Positions 53,125 through 61,328 of a stretch of 64,000 nt of DNA are shown here, one piece after another. Within the stretch, counting starts at the first letter, position 1; each line of letters starts with the position of its first letter. The stretch comes from an uncultured Bacteroidales bacterium (lineage in GTDB: Bacteria > Bacteroidota > Bacteroidia > Bacteroidales > Paludibacteraceae). The position numbers and the translations under genes were made by a program. The notes under the pieces were generated by a model that was given only the letters and a program-made list of their open reading frames with translations, did not search any database and was not told the origin of the DNA. The DNA is taken from positions 1-64,000 of the forward strand of contig CAMKDV010000003.1 in assembly GCA_946411385.1 (NCBI GenBank). Reading direction: 5' to 3'.

Positions 53125-54990
53125 TCAGCCAACCACCCTGTAACGTGAAGCATACAACGCGCATCCGTAAGCACCCATCAGTTCGGGGATCGGACCAAAT
53201 CCTACCTCTTTGCCGGTGAGGATCTCCAGGGCGCGAACAACCGAGTGGTTGCGGAATGTGCCGCCTTGAACCATGATATGTTCGCCCAACTGGTCAAAAG
53301 ACTGCAGTTTGAGCACTTTGTACAGACAGTTCTTGATAACCGAATAACTGAATCCGGCTGCTATATCATCCACCTGCGCACCTTCGCGCATGGCTTGTTT
53401 GACCTTGCTGTTCATAAACACCGTGCAACGTGTACCGAGGTCGTACGGGTGTTGCGCCAGCGTCGCCATGTGTGCAAAATCGCTCACCTCGTACCCTAAC
53501 TGCCGTGCAAAAGTCATGATAAAACTGCCGCAACCCGACGAGCAGGCTTCGTTGATCTCGATACGCTGAATGCTGCCGTTCTCCACAAAGATCGCTTTCA
53601 TATCCTGCCCGCCTATATCCAGCACGAACGACACCTCCGGCTGCAAATGTTTGGCTGCCATAAAATGTGCCATCGTTTCTACAATTCCATGATCCAGACG
53701 AAAAGCAGTCTTGAGCAACTGTTCGCCGTAACCCGTTGAACAACTGCCGGCTATCTCTATATCCTGCCCGAGCGTGTCGCGCATCCGCTGCAAAGCACTA
53801 TGAAAAGCCTGCAACGAGTTGCCGTTGTTGTAACTGTAGTCCGAAAACACCAACTGCCCTTTTTCGTCAATCAATACAAGTTTGGTGGTTGTGCTGCCGC
53901 TATCTACGCCGAGATAGAGTGGCGTATTGAGAGTGCTTTGCCCGAGGGAACAATCTGAAGGTACGGAGCGTTGAGCGAAGTTGGATAGTTGAGAGTTCAT
54001 AGTGTTGTGACCATACTTCTTCTGTTTCTCGGATAGCCATTGCTGATAATCCTTCTCGCCGTCAAACAGCGGAGGCAGTGTGCCGGATACAGCTACTGCC
54101 GAGCAATGGTCGGAACTGAATAATGTACGCGCCTGCTCGCACGTGAACGTTTCGCCGTCAGCTAACAAAGCTGTGCCGATAGCAGGAATGTACTGCGTAT
54201 ATTCGGGCACAATGCAATCTTCTTCTGTCATATCCAACGCCCGCAACAGATGTTTGCGCAGTTCGGGAATATATGCAAACGGTCCGCCGCAAAGGAATAT
54301 CTTCGGGTGCACTTCTGTTCCGCGTGCCAGCGCACTCACCACTTGCATCGTTACCGCATTGAGCATCGAAGCGGCTATATCCTCTTTGCTCACCGAACGG
54401 GAGATAAGATTCTGTATATCCGTCTTGCTGAATACACCGCAACGCGACGCTATCGGGTAGATATGTTCGGCACGTGCAGCCAGATCGTTCAGTTCGGATA
54501 CATCCACGCCGAGCAAAGTAGCCGTCTGGTCGATGAACGCGCCCGTTCCGCCGGCACAGTTGCCATTCATACGCATATCAGGCACGCGACCTGACTCAAA
54601 GAAGATCATCTTGCTGTCCTCGCCGCCTATGTCCACCAGCGTATGAACTGACGGATACAACTGCCTGACAACCTCCGCTGCCGCAATCACCTCCTGATGA
54701 AAACCCACACCAAGCCGCTGCGCACAACCCATTCCCACCGAACCGGTAATGCCGATGCTTATTGATGATCGTTGCTCTCCGACTGCTGACTGCTGGTCTT
54801 TGATTGCTCTCAAGATACCTTCGATCATCTCTTTGCCCACTTTCATCGGTTCGGCGTTATGCCGCCTGTAGTCGGTTGCCAGAACTACCGGCTTTGAGTC
54901 CGAAGGACGGTCGTTTGTCTTTTGACCTTTTAGTTTGATTAGCGCCATCTTAATGGTCGTGCTGCCTATGTCGATACCTAATTTATACAT
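53125..54990 (-). CDS. 2-hydroxyacyl-CoA dehydratase activase, two ASKHA domains
   Basis: 621 aa. Two BcrAD/BadFG ATPase domains in tandem: the first begins [20 protein letters not shown] and has [12 protein letters not shown] and [11 protein letters not shown]; the second begins [20 protein letters not shown] and has [11 protein letters not shown] and [11 protein letters not shown]. The cysteines ligate the bridging iron-sulfur cluster. It powers electron transfer to the dehydratase encoded next. Residues about 335-360 and 70-80 contain repeat-derived inserts. Promoter at 55026-55058. Confidence 0.92.
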   Translation of the reverse strand: MYKLGIDIGSTTIKMALIKLKGQKTNDRPSDSKPVVLATDYRRHNAEPMKVGKEMIEGILRAIKDQQSAVGEQRSSISIGITGSVGMGCAQRLGVGFHQEVIAAAEVVRQLYPSVHTLVDIGGEDSKMIFFESGRVPDMRMNGNCAGGTGAFIDQTATLLGVDVSELNDLAARAEHIYPIASRCGVFSKTDIQNLISRSVSKEDIAASMLNAVTMQVVSALARGTEVHPKIFLCGGPFAYIPELRKHLLRALDMTEEDCIVPEYTQYIPAIGTALLADGETFTCEQARTLFSSDHCSAVAVSGTLPPLFDGEKDYQQWLSEKQKKYGHNTMNSQLSNFAQRSVPSDCSLGQSTLNTPLYLGVDSGSTTTKLVLIDEKGQLVFSDYSYNNGNSLQAFHSALQRMRDTLGQDIEIAGSCSTGYGEQLLKTAFRLDHGIVETMAHFMAAKHLQPEVSFVLDIGGQDMKAIFVENGSIQRIEINEACSSGCGSFIMTFARQLGYEVSDFAHMATLAQHPYDLGTRCTVFMNSKVKQAMREGAQVDDIAAGFSYSVIKNCLYKVLKLQSFDQLGEHIMVQGGTFRNHSVVRALEILTGKEVGFGPIPELMGAYGCALYASRYRVVG

Positions 54991-55025
54991 TGTGTACCTT
55001 ATTTGATAGAGTTATTAAATCATGC

Positions 55026-55067
55026 TGCAAAGGTACAAAAAAAACCTGACGCATACAAGCGCCAGGT
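55026..55067 (-). promoter_or_regulatory. terminator-promoter overlap ahead of the activase gene
   Basis: Stem ACCTG.CGC/GCG.CAGGT (55044-55067) with T-run on the minus strand (55043-55036) ends the flavodoxin-cyclophilin gene. TACCTTTGCA (55035-55026) and TTGT (55058-55055) inside the loop, 19 nt apart, make the promoter. It is the same design as at 38524, 45274 and 47265 but with a different stem. Confidence 0.75.
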
Positions 55068-55144
55068 GCTTTTTCTTTAGTGCAGACCACTATTTCTTAA
55101 TTTGCAACCTGTTTTCCCTTATAGATTTATCAATTTTATAAGGA

Positions 55145-55222
55145 TTAAAACGTAATCAGTTGGTTATATTGCTTATCGCTAACGGATTCGAGCCATTCGT
55201 TCGTGGCACCGGGTTGCTCTTG
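55145..55222 (-). pseudogene. tail of a second cupin gene
   Basis: A frame QEQPGATNEWLESVSDKQYN plus QLITF and a stop matches the C-terminus of the cupin remnant at 47323-47564 (QEQTGATNEWLEPVSDAQYN). It starts 2 nt after the stop of the flavodoxin-cyclophilin gene and has no start. It is the leftover of a cupin gene whose 5' part was replaced by that gene's 3' end. Confidence 0.75.
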
Positions 55223-55224
55223 GA

Positions 55225-56280
55225 TTACCGTATTTGCCCGTTGACGCTATATTCAATACCGTTGCGGAGAATGAACAACTGTCCGTCACGAAGAACCTTG
55301 GTACTCGGTATTTTGTCCCTTTGTACCTCTCCAAGGTCTGTCGTCTCTCCTTTCTCAAAACGCACACTCACATTGCCGGTTCCAAGTGCGTCCGAGAGAC
55401 CAGAAGGATCATCCAAAGCTCCGATACGTGTATAGGAATACCCACTATTGAAAGTTTTGTAGAAGAGGACGACACAGTTGTTGCCGTAGAGCATCAGATC
55501 GCCGGCATGGATGGTGCCGGGCTGGTATGCAGCGGTGGGGAGAGAGGTGGACAGGTAATGGTATTTCTCATTGCCGTTCAGTTCGTTCATCGTGACCGTT
55601 AGGGGTAATAAGGCAGCAAAGACTTCGCCGGTTTCGGAATCCGAGAGCGTGGCGGTAAAAGTCTTCGAGCCGATTACTACATTGATTTGTTGGGCGGTGT
55701 TGGTCGGTTGGTTCAAGCCGCAGGTCTCCACCCAGTTGGCAATGAGCGTGGAGAGGTTGGAGCGGTTGGAGTTATTGATCCAGAGGTTCTCGGGCAGGTA
55801 GTCGGCATCGGGTACGAGGCGATGACAGTCGGCTACGACGCCGCTGATGCTACTGGAGGCAGAGGAAACGATAAGTCCCACATGTTTGCCGGACAGTTGT
55901 GCGCCGACTTGGAAAAGGTAACTCTGCATGATAGCTGCCATCTGGCTCCACCAGAGCGGCGTGACGATGATGACGGTGGAATAATCCGCTACGGACACAC
56001 TTATCGGATCTATCGCCGGATAGGACGCGGCGTCGTTCGGGTTCGCTTTGATGGCATTGAGCAGTTGGGTGCCCAGCGCGTAGTTGTTGGCTTCGTAATG
56101 AAGTCCTTTTTCTGCCGGTTCGATCTCCACAACATCGGCAGAGATCCGGTTCGTCAGTTCGGTAACTATACTCTCACAGTTGCCGGTGTAGCTATAATAA
56201 ACCACCAGCGTTTTGGCGGAAGACGTGCTGAGAATCAAGCTCATAGCAGCAAAAAGGGTAAAGAATTTTCTCATTTTCAT
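55225..56280 (-). CDS. secreted flavodoxin/cyclophilin-like fusion with T9SS-like tail
   Basis: 351 aa from the Met at 56280 (or 349 aa from 56274). Signal peptide (KFFTLFAAMSLILSTSSA), then a flavodoxin domain (TLVVYYSYTGNCESIVTELT, IIVTPLWWSQMAAIMQSYLF), a cyclophilin-like domain (INVVIGSKTFTATLSDSETG, YGNNCVVLFYKTF) and a tail KVLRDGQLFILRNGIEYSVN followed by GQIR that resembles a type IX sorting signal. A flavodoxin exported to the surface is unusual. Its start overlaps the 3' end region of the amidohydrolase remnant upstream by none (24 nt gap). Confidence 0.82.
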   Translation of the reverse strand: MKMRKFFTLFAAMSLILSTSSAKTLVVYYSYTGNCESIVTELTNRISADVVEIEPAEKGLHYEANNYALGTQLLNAIKANPNDAASYPAIDPISVSVADYSTVIIVTPLWWSQMAAIMQSYLFQVGAQLSGKHVGLIVSSASSSISGVVADCHRLVPDADYLPENLWINNSNRSNLSTLIANWVETCGLNQPTNTAQQINVVIGSKTFTATLSDSETGEVFAALLPLTVTMNELNGNEKYHYLSTSLPTAAYQPGTIHAGDLMLYGNNCVVLFYKTFNSGYSYTRIGALDDPSGLSDALGTGNVSVRFEKGETTDLGEVQRDKIPSTKVLRDGQLFILRNGIEYSVNGQIR

Positions 56281-56302
56281 ATTTTCACATTTATGCATTC
56301 TC

Positions 56303-56898
56303 TCATTTGGAGGGAAGATGTTGCTTGATACGTTCGATGTTGGCTTTAATGACTTTGGGCGCGACATATGGATAGTCAGTTCCGTAGAGGAGACGGTCAG
56401 GCTTGGTCAGGGTCAGCAGCGCGCGGATGGTCTCGTCCGAAGGCGAACCCGCCAAGTCAAAATAGAGGCTGTTGAGGTTGGCATCGAAGTCAATCTCGCT
56501 CACTAAGCCGTTTTGGCGCATCACCGGATAGAGCGACCGCATTCTCGGTATAGCAATCGGCAGATATGCGCCTGCGTGCGGCACAACAACACGCATTCCG
56601 GAATAGCGCGCGAGCACATTGCGGCTGATCATGTTGCAGACCGTGCGGGTGGTCTCGGAGAGGTATTCCTGCATCGCTAAGGGCGTTTGGCGCATCACAT
56701 TCTCGTTCACAGGCGAGGGTTTGTGCGGATGAAGGATGACAAGCGCTTGGCGCTCGGAAAGAAAAGCCATCAACGGGTCTAAAACGCTGTCACCGAGGTA
56801 TTGCCCATAGACGTTCGTCGCTAACTTGACGCCCACGGCTCCTAAGGTATCCAGCGCGTACTTGGCTTCCGCAATCGCTGCGTCCACATCCGGCAGGT
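56303..56898 (-). pseudogene. 5'-truncated amidohydrolase (ACMSD-like)
   Basis: The reading frame opens at 56926, but recognisable amidohydrolase sequence begins only near 56893 (LPDVDAAIAEAKYALDTLGA) and continues with VILHPHKPSP, RVVVPHAGAYLP and LLYGTDYPYV, the C-terminal two thirds of ACMSD-like metal-dependent hydrolases. The N-terminal metal-binding HxH part is missing. It is cut at a chimeric junction with a prophage-like gene running the other way. Probably inactive. Confidence 0.8.
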
Positions 56899-56900
56899 AC
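56891..56900. other. chimeric junction of two head-to-head truncated genes
   Basis: To the left a minus-strand amidohydrolase lacks its 5' part. To the right a plus-strand DUF5675 gene lacks its 5' part. Both homologies meet within CCGGCAGG, which fits both frames (LP of one, PAG of the other). It is the footprint of a recombination event at microhomology, or an assembly artefact. Confidence 0.7.
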
Positions 56901-57153
56901 GTATGACGTGCGCGTCTCATGGTCACCGCGCTTCAAATGCTTGCTGCCTGAGGTTCTGAACGTACCCGGACGAACGGGCATCCGCATTCATTCGGGCAAC
57001 CGCCCCAAAGACACATCGGGGTGCATCCTCGTAGGGCGCGAGCGTTTTAGCGACTACATCACTAATAGCAAGGCGGCTATGACCGACCTGCTGCAAATCT
57101 TCCACAATCATGAAAAAGAGACTCACACCATCCATATCATCGACTGCTGTTAA
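56893..57153 (+). pseudogene. 5'-truncated DUF5675 phage-type gene
   Basis: From the junction the plus frame reads AGTYDVRVSWSPRFKCLLPE, then VLNVPGRTGIRIHSGNRPKD and TSGCILVGRE, the C-terminal half of DUF5675 proteins found in Bacteroidota prophages next to lysis genes. The N-terminal 30-40 residues and the start are missing. It overlaps the following lysis-like gene by 44 nt, the original phage arrangement. Confidence 0.75.
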
Positions 57154-57589
57154 GGCGGCAAAAGCGCTGCTATGCCTCATCGCGCTGCTGGTCGCCGCCA
57201 GCCTGCTGAACGCCTGTAAGACGCAGCAAGCCACGATAAGCACACCGCGAAATGATAGCACATCAATCACGCGCAACGATAGTGCTGCCATAAGTCATAA
57301 CTTCGAGCGCTTGCGGCAGTACATACGCGATAGTGTCATCATACGCGAGAAAGGTGATACCATCCGCATCGATCATTGGCACATTCAGATTAAGGACAGC
57401 ATAGTGCTCGTAAAAGATACCATCTATAAGGACAAAGAGCACATCGTCTATAAGGACAAAGAGGTACTTGTACAACTTCCTCCCGAACGTTATATCCCTT
57501 CCTGGGCTTGGTACTCTCTCGGTGCATCCATCCTCTTTTTCATCCTCTTCCTCCTCCGCATCTTCATCCGCATCTACTTCCGTAGATAA
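57110..57589 (+). CDS. prophage lysis-cassette-like membrane lipoprotein
   Basis: 159 aa. N-terminal hydrophobic segment ending in a lipobox (LLVAASLLNAC), a helical middle with repeats (SIVLVKDTIYKDKEHIVYKD) and a C-terminal membrane anchor (WYSLGASILFFILFLLRIFI) with a basic tail. Genes of this layout follow DUF5675 in Bacteroidota prophages and may act like spanins. No other phage genes are present, so it is an orphan. Confidence 0.65.
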   Translation: MKKRLTPSISSTAVKAAKALLCLIALLVAASLLNACKTQQATISTPRNDSTSITRNDSAAISHNFERLRQYIRDSVIIREKGDTIRIDHWHIQIKDSIVLVKDTIYKDKEHIVYKDKEVLVQLPPERYIPSWAWYSLGASILFFILFLLRIFIRIYFRR

Positions 57590-57684
57590 GGAATATTTGT
57601 AACTTCGAGGACACCGACGCGGTTTTTTAGCCGGGATATATTTGATTTTATGTTACCCCCTTTTCCTCTGCCCGCTCCGCGTGC

Positions 57685-57712
57685 TCGTTTCCCCCGTTTC
57701 ATCGGGGGAACA
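57685..57712. terminator. GC-rich hairpin at the right edge of the prophage scrap
   Basis: TTCCCCCG and CGGGGGAA flank a short loop. There is no T-run, so termination is uncertain. The hairpin sits exactly where the acetyltransferase remnant loses its homology. Confidence 0.4.
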
Positions 57713-57938
57713 TCATGTTTTTGCCTATGTGTACCATGTCAAAGCATACACCTTTCAACGGCGGCTGCACGATAGAACCTTCGCCGAGGTTTTCGCCAAA
57801 GAGCGCTTTGGTTGCCTCTATATTCTCCGGCGTGAAAGGGATCGTTTGATTGAACGCCAAGAGCTTGCGTCCCTGCTCAATGTACATTGCTTGCGCTTCG
57901 GGTGTCGTTACCCTTGGGTCAACTCGAAATTCTTTCAT
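57699..57938 (-). pseudogene. 3'-truncated sugar O-acetyltransferase
   Basis: 79 aa. The first 75 residues match the N-terminus of maltose/galactoside acetyltransferases (LFGENLGEGSIVQPPLKGVC, HIGKNMM), which are normally 185-200 aa, as in the intact gene at 45348-45932. Homology stops at KNMM, followed by FPR and a stop. The hexapeptide helix is gone. It is cut at the right edge of the inserted prophage piece. Confidence 0.75.
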
Positions 57939-57943
57939 AATAA

Positions 57944-58576
57944 TCAGATATTAAGCCCTTTAATCCATTTCTCTACTTTTGCTTTGTTCGTGCGCACCTC
58001 GTGGCCGTAGATGCTGAAGCCGGGCTTCACGTCGGCTTTCGGGTACGCTTTGCGGACGTCGCTCACTACATTGCCGAGACCGCTTCCTTCGTGGGTGGTG
58101 AAGGGATAGATGGTTTTGCCGTTCAGGTCGTAGGTGTCGAAGAACGTGAACATCACTTGCGGGTAAGTGCCCCACCAGATCGGTCCACCGATGAAGATGA
58201 TGTCATACCGGTCAAAAAGTTCTTTGACGTTTGAAGGTTTGATGATTTCGCCGTTTGAAGTGGTTATTTGCGGTTCAAACGCCGGACGCTCGTTGTTGCG
58301 GGCTTCCTCTTGTGCCAATTCGGTCAACGGCGTATAAGCCATTCCGTCGTATTTGTGGGTCACGATCTCAAACCGATCAGCTCCGGTCAGTTCGCTAATG
58401 TAGTCCGCCACGATTTTGGTGTTACCCACTTTGATGTTTCCCACCGAGTAGTTCTCTCCGGCATGGGAGAAGAATACTACCAAACATTTGTTATTCGTCA
58501 TTTGTGCTTTGTTGTTTTGGGCATTGCAGCCGGTTATTGTGAGTGCTGCAAGCAAAGTGAATAAAATCTTTCGCAT
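57944..58576 (-). CDS. flavodoxin lipoprotein
   Basis: 210 aa. Lipoprotein signal (MRKILFTLLAALTITGC) followed by a flavodoxin_4-type domain: CLVVFFSHAGENYSVGNIKV, IIFIGGPIWWGTYPQVMFTF, TTHEGSGLGNVVSDVRKAYP. Located outside the cytoplasm, like the fused flavodoxin at 55225-56280. It lies 5 nt upstream of the truncated acetyltransferase and is divergent from an AraC gene that may control it. A promoter with TAATTTTGCA is at 58607-58598. Confidence 0.88.
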   Translation of the reverse strand: MRKILFTLLAALTITGCNAQNNKAQMTNNKCLVVFFSHAGENYSVGNIKVGNTKIVADYISELTGADRFEIVTHKYDGMAYTPLTELAQEEARNNERPAFEPQITTSNGEIIKPSNVKELFDRYDIIFIGGPIWWGTYPQVMFTFFDTYDLNGKTIYPFTTHEGSGLGNVVSDVRKAYPKADVKPGFSIYGHEVRTNKAKVEKWIKGLNI

Positions 58577-58700
58577 AGCAGTTGATTTGATTTATGGTGC
58601 AAAATTACTGCTTTTTATTTAAATAAACAAACATAAATTTGCCATATATATACCAATTTTGCAGAAATTGCAGAAAAATATCATTTTTTTGGCTGCCATT

Positions 58701-58734
58701 TTTGCATATCTCGCAGAAAAATTGTATCTTTGCA
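58701..58734 (+). promoter_or_regulatory. promoter of the AraC gene
   Basis: TTTGC (58701-58705), 19 nt, TATCTTTGCA (58725-58734). The leader is about 12 nt. It supports the start at 58752 rather than the longer frame. Confidence 0.8.
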
Positions 58735-58751
58735 CACAAATTTCAGCCCTT

Positions 58752-59657
58752 ATGAAAAAACTACTGAATATACGGGAACCGAATGTGTATGCGCGGCATC
58801 TGGAGGCGGAAGTGATCCACCCGCTGATTAGTGTCGTTCATTTTGATGAACTGGAGAAGGGGGTCAGGACGAGTTTGAATAGCTACAATGTGTATGGGTT
58901 GTTTATCCAACGGGAGTTTCCGCAGGACTTGTCGTATGGCGTGCGGCCTGTGCAGGTGAGCGAGTGGTCGGTAATCGCCGTCGCACCGGGGCAAATAGGC
59001 GGCAGAGAAGATGATGGCAAACCGCTCTTTCTGAACGGCTGGGCGGTACTATGGTCGCCGGAGTTGATGAGCAAGACAGACCTCGAGGCACACATCGCGG
59101 AGTATAATTTCTTCTCGTATTTCTTTACCGATTCGCTGCCTCTTGAACCGCAGGAATGGGATGCGATAGAGACGCTTCTGAGCGCGCTGCGCAAAGAACT
59201 GAAAACGCACACCGACAGCTCCGCACTACGGAATATAGTGGTCAGCTATCTGCGGTTGATCTTGGATTATTGTCAGCGGGCGTATTGGCGTCAGAATGCC
59301 CGGATTACGACGAACGAGCCGGATGTGCTGAAACGGTTTCACGCCTTGTTGGACAAGTATTATTACGAAGGCCGGCAAGTCGCGAAAGGCTTGCCGACAG
59401 TAGCGTATTGCGCCTCGGAGATGGCGTATTCAGCGGGTTATTTCGGCGATTTGGTGAAGCAAGCCACAGGCGCTTCTGCCAAGGAATATATCCAATCGTA
59501 CATCATCCGAATCGCGAAGAATATCCTCATGAGCGGCCGCAGCATCAGCGAAACGGCATACATGCTCGGCTTCGATTACCCGCATCATTTCACGCGCATG
59601 TTCAAAAACAAAACCGGCATCACCCCCGGCGAGTACATGCGCGGGCAATCATCCTAA
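58752..59657 (+). CDS. AraC-family transcriptional regulator
   Basis: 301 aa. N-terminal cupin-like half (ISVVHFDELEKGVRTSLNSY, NGWAVLWSPELMSK) and C-terminal double HTH (TVAYCASEMAYSAGYFGDLV, SISETAYMLGFDYPHHFTRM, FKNKTGITPGEYM). AraC genes of this kind often control divergent flavodoxin or oxidoreductase genes, here the flavodoxin lipoprotein at 57944. Confidence 0.92.
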   Translation: MKKLLNIREPNVYARHLEAEVIHPLISVVHFDELEKGVRTSLNSYNVYGLFIQREFPQDLSYGVRPVQVSEWSVIAVAPGQIGGREDDGKPLFLNGWAVLWSPELMSKTDLEAHIAEYNFFSYFFTDSLPLEPQEWDAIETLLSALRKELKTHTDSSALRNIVVSYLRLILDYCQRAYWRQNARITTNEPDVLKRFHALLDKYYYEGRQVAKGLPTVAYCASEMAYSAGYFGDLVKQATGASAKEYIQSYIIRIAKNILMSGRSISETAYMLGFDYPHHFTRMFKNKTGITPGEYMRGQSS

Positions 59658-59813
59658 AAAACGGAGCGAGTAAACACGTATCTCCGCATCAAAAATATCA
59701 AGAAAGTGGAGGTTGCAGCCCGGTTTGGATGGGGGAAACCGCAGTTTAGAAACTTGGGGAATGGTTTATTGAGATTGTGGGTTCGTTCGCCATGCGAGCC
59801 CCACGGACACAAA

Positions 59814-59848
59814 AACCAATCAGCAACCCTGACGGCTGCTGATTGGTT
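59814..59848. terminator. 12-bp stem terminator downstream of the AraC gene
   Basis: AACCAATCAGCA (59814-59825) pairs with TGCTGATTGGTT (59837-59848), followed by weak T content. It lies 157 nt after the AraC stop. The gene-less stretch 59658-60071 otherwise contains the att-like repeats and the tRNA terminator stem. Confidence 0.55.
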
Positions 59849-59872
59849 ATGAATGACAGTGATAATTATCTT

Positions 59873-59973
59873 GCGGAAAGTGAGGGATTTCTGCGGAACC
59901 CCTATCCCATGCAAAGGGCATCCCGGGCGGAAAGTGAGGGATTTCTGCGGTGAGAAAGTGAGGGATTTCTGCG
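59873..59973. repeat. three att-like copies of the tRNA-Ser 3' end
   Basis: A 24-bp sequence at 59873-59896 recurs at 59927-59950, with a slightly altered third copy at 59952-59973. Its first 17 bases (GCGGAAAGTGAGGGATT) are identical to 60071-60087, the 3' end of the tRNA-Ser gene. Such copies are left by integrases that recombine into tRNA ends. Confidence 0.75.
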
Positions 59974-60006
59974 TAATCCCAACAAGCTGCCGCTGGCACC
60001 TTGTTC

Positions 60007-60070
60007 AAAGAAAAAGATGCGATTTGCTTGCTTGAGTAAACTCAGACAGACATATCGCATCTTTTTCTTT
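60007..60070 (-). terminator. 17-bp perfect stem terminator of tRNA-Ser
   Basis: Bases 60007-60023 and 60054-60070 are perfect inverted repeats (AAAGAAAAAGATGCGAT). On the minus strand the stem begins directly after the tRNA and its second arm contains the U-rich part. Confidence 0.7.
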
Positions 60071-60071
60071 G

Positions 60072-60160
60072 CGGAAAGTGAGGGATTCGAACCCCCGGTA
60101 CGACGTAATGCGTACACCACATTTCGAGTGTGGCTCTTTCGACCACTCAGACAACTTTCC
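60072..60160 (-). tRNA. tRNA-Ser (CGA)
   Basis: 89 nt on the minus strand. Acceptor stem GGAAAGT/ACTTTCC with discriminator G, D-arm with TGAGTGGTCGAAA, anticodon stem-loop CCACA-CTCGAAA-TGTGG (anticodon CGA, reading UCG), a long variable arm GTACG/CGTAC as required for class II tRNA-Ser, and T-loop TTCGAAT. CCA is not encoded. Promoter at 60183-60216. Confidence 0.96.
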
Positions 60161-60182
60161 TTATGCTTCGGTCAAAAGCAAC

Positions 60183-60216
60183 TGCAAAGGTACAACATTT
60201 TTTTCAAATATGCAAA
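60183..60216 (-). promoter_or_regulatory. promoter of tRNA-Ser
   Basis: Minus-strand TACCTTTGCA (60192-60183) and TTTGC (60216-60212), 19 nt apart. Confidence 0.75.
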
Positions 60217-60288
60217 TGTTTTGGCAAAAAAATGTGCAAATTGTTGCCATTTAGGCGCATTTTGTGCACTTGATGTTACCAAATAGCA

Positions 60289-61323
60289 CTATTCAGCTTT
60301 GCTTTTGCCGATGGCGTTCTGTCGGTTGCGCCACCAGGTGAGTTGGCGTTTGGCGTAATGGCGGGTGTTTTGGCGGATTAGATCGGCGGCGGCGGCGAGA
60401 GAGGTATCGCCTAAGAAATATGGGAGAAGTTCCTGATAGCCGACCGTGCGGAGGGAGTTAGGGAGCATGTAGAAAGCCCGGTCGAAAGTCATGGAGCGGT
60501 AGTTATCGCCCAGAGTGAGGCGGAAAGCGCGGTCGGCTTCGTCAAGCAATCCGGCATCAATCATCTTTGTTACGCGCGCATTGATGCGTTCGTATATCTC
60601 CTCCCGCGGACGCGTGACAACCTTAAGAATGATATCGAACGGTCGCTGCTGCTTGCTTTGCTTGCGCAGGCTGCTGTAGGTACCGCCCGTGACGCGGCAT
60701 AGCTCGACACAATGGAGCAAGCGTTGCGGGTTTTGCCGGTCAACCACCTGCCAATAATCCGGATCGAGGCGCTGCACTTCGGCTTGGAGCCACTGTAGAC
60801 CGTTAGCGCGATACTGCTCGCCCAACTGCTGACGCACGGCAGCCGGCACTTCGGGTATATCATCCAGACCGTTGCAAAGGGCATCGATATACAACATACT
60901 GCCGCCACAGACGATGGCGACGACGGAGTCCAAACCTCGGTAAAAGTCTGTAAAAACCTCGTGTTGACCTCGTGTATGGTCTAGGATAGACTCGTTAATG
61001 GGCCGTTGATGAGCCGTTAACGGACCGTTAACGGACTGTGGATGGGGTGTTTTTTCGTCGATGAGGGATTGGATGATGCGGAGTGCATCGCGCTCGAACA
61101 TGCCGGCGTTGTACGATTGGTCGAGACTATGGGTGGCGACCAGGTAATGCTTGACACGCGCTTGCTCTTCGGCAGTGGGCGCCGCGGTACCGATGGGCAG
61201 GTCACGATAGATCTGTCGGGAGTCGGCATTGATGACGGGCACGTGCAACTGTTCGGCGAGACGGATCGCATATTCCGTCTTGCCGGAAGCCGTTGCGCCG
61301 GTGATGACGAGCAGTTTAGGCAT
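60289..61323 (-). CDS. miaA: tRNA dimethylallyltransferase
   Basis: 344 aa. It adds the dimethylallyl group to A37 of tRNAs reading UNN codons. P-loop GATASGKT (9-16), followed by VINADSRQIYRDLPIGTAAP, FYRGLDSVVAIVCGGSMLYI and a RMTF-like SMTFDRAFYMLP. Residues about 91-111 (TPHPQSVNGPLTAHQRPINE) are an insert of repeated GGTCCGTTAACGG-type DNA absent from ordinary MiaA. The family fold would tolerate it in a surface loop. Otherwise full length. Confidence 0.96.
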   Translation of the reverse strand: MPKLLVITGATASGKTEYAIRLAEQLHVPVINADSRQIYRDLPIGTAAPTAEEQARVKHYLVATHSLDQSYNAGMFERDALRIIQSLIDEKTPHPQSVNGPLTAHQRPINESILDHTRGQHEVFTDFYRGLDSVVAIVCGGSMLYIDALCNGLDDIPEVPAAVRQQLGEQYRANGLQWLQAEVQRLDPDYWQVVDRQNPQRLLHCVELCRVTGGTYSSLRKQSKQQRPFDIILKVVTRPREEIYERINARVTKMIDAGLLDEADRAFRLTLGDNYRSMTFDRAFYMLPNSLRTVGYQELLPYFLGDTSLAAAADLIRQNTRHYAKRQLTWWRNRQNAIGKSKAE

Positions 61324-61328
61324 TCAGA

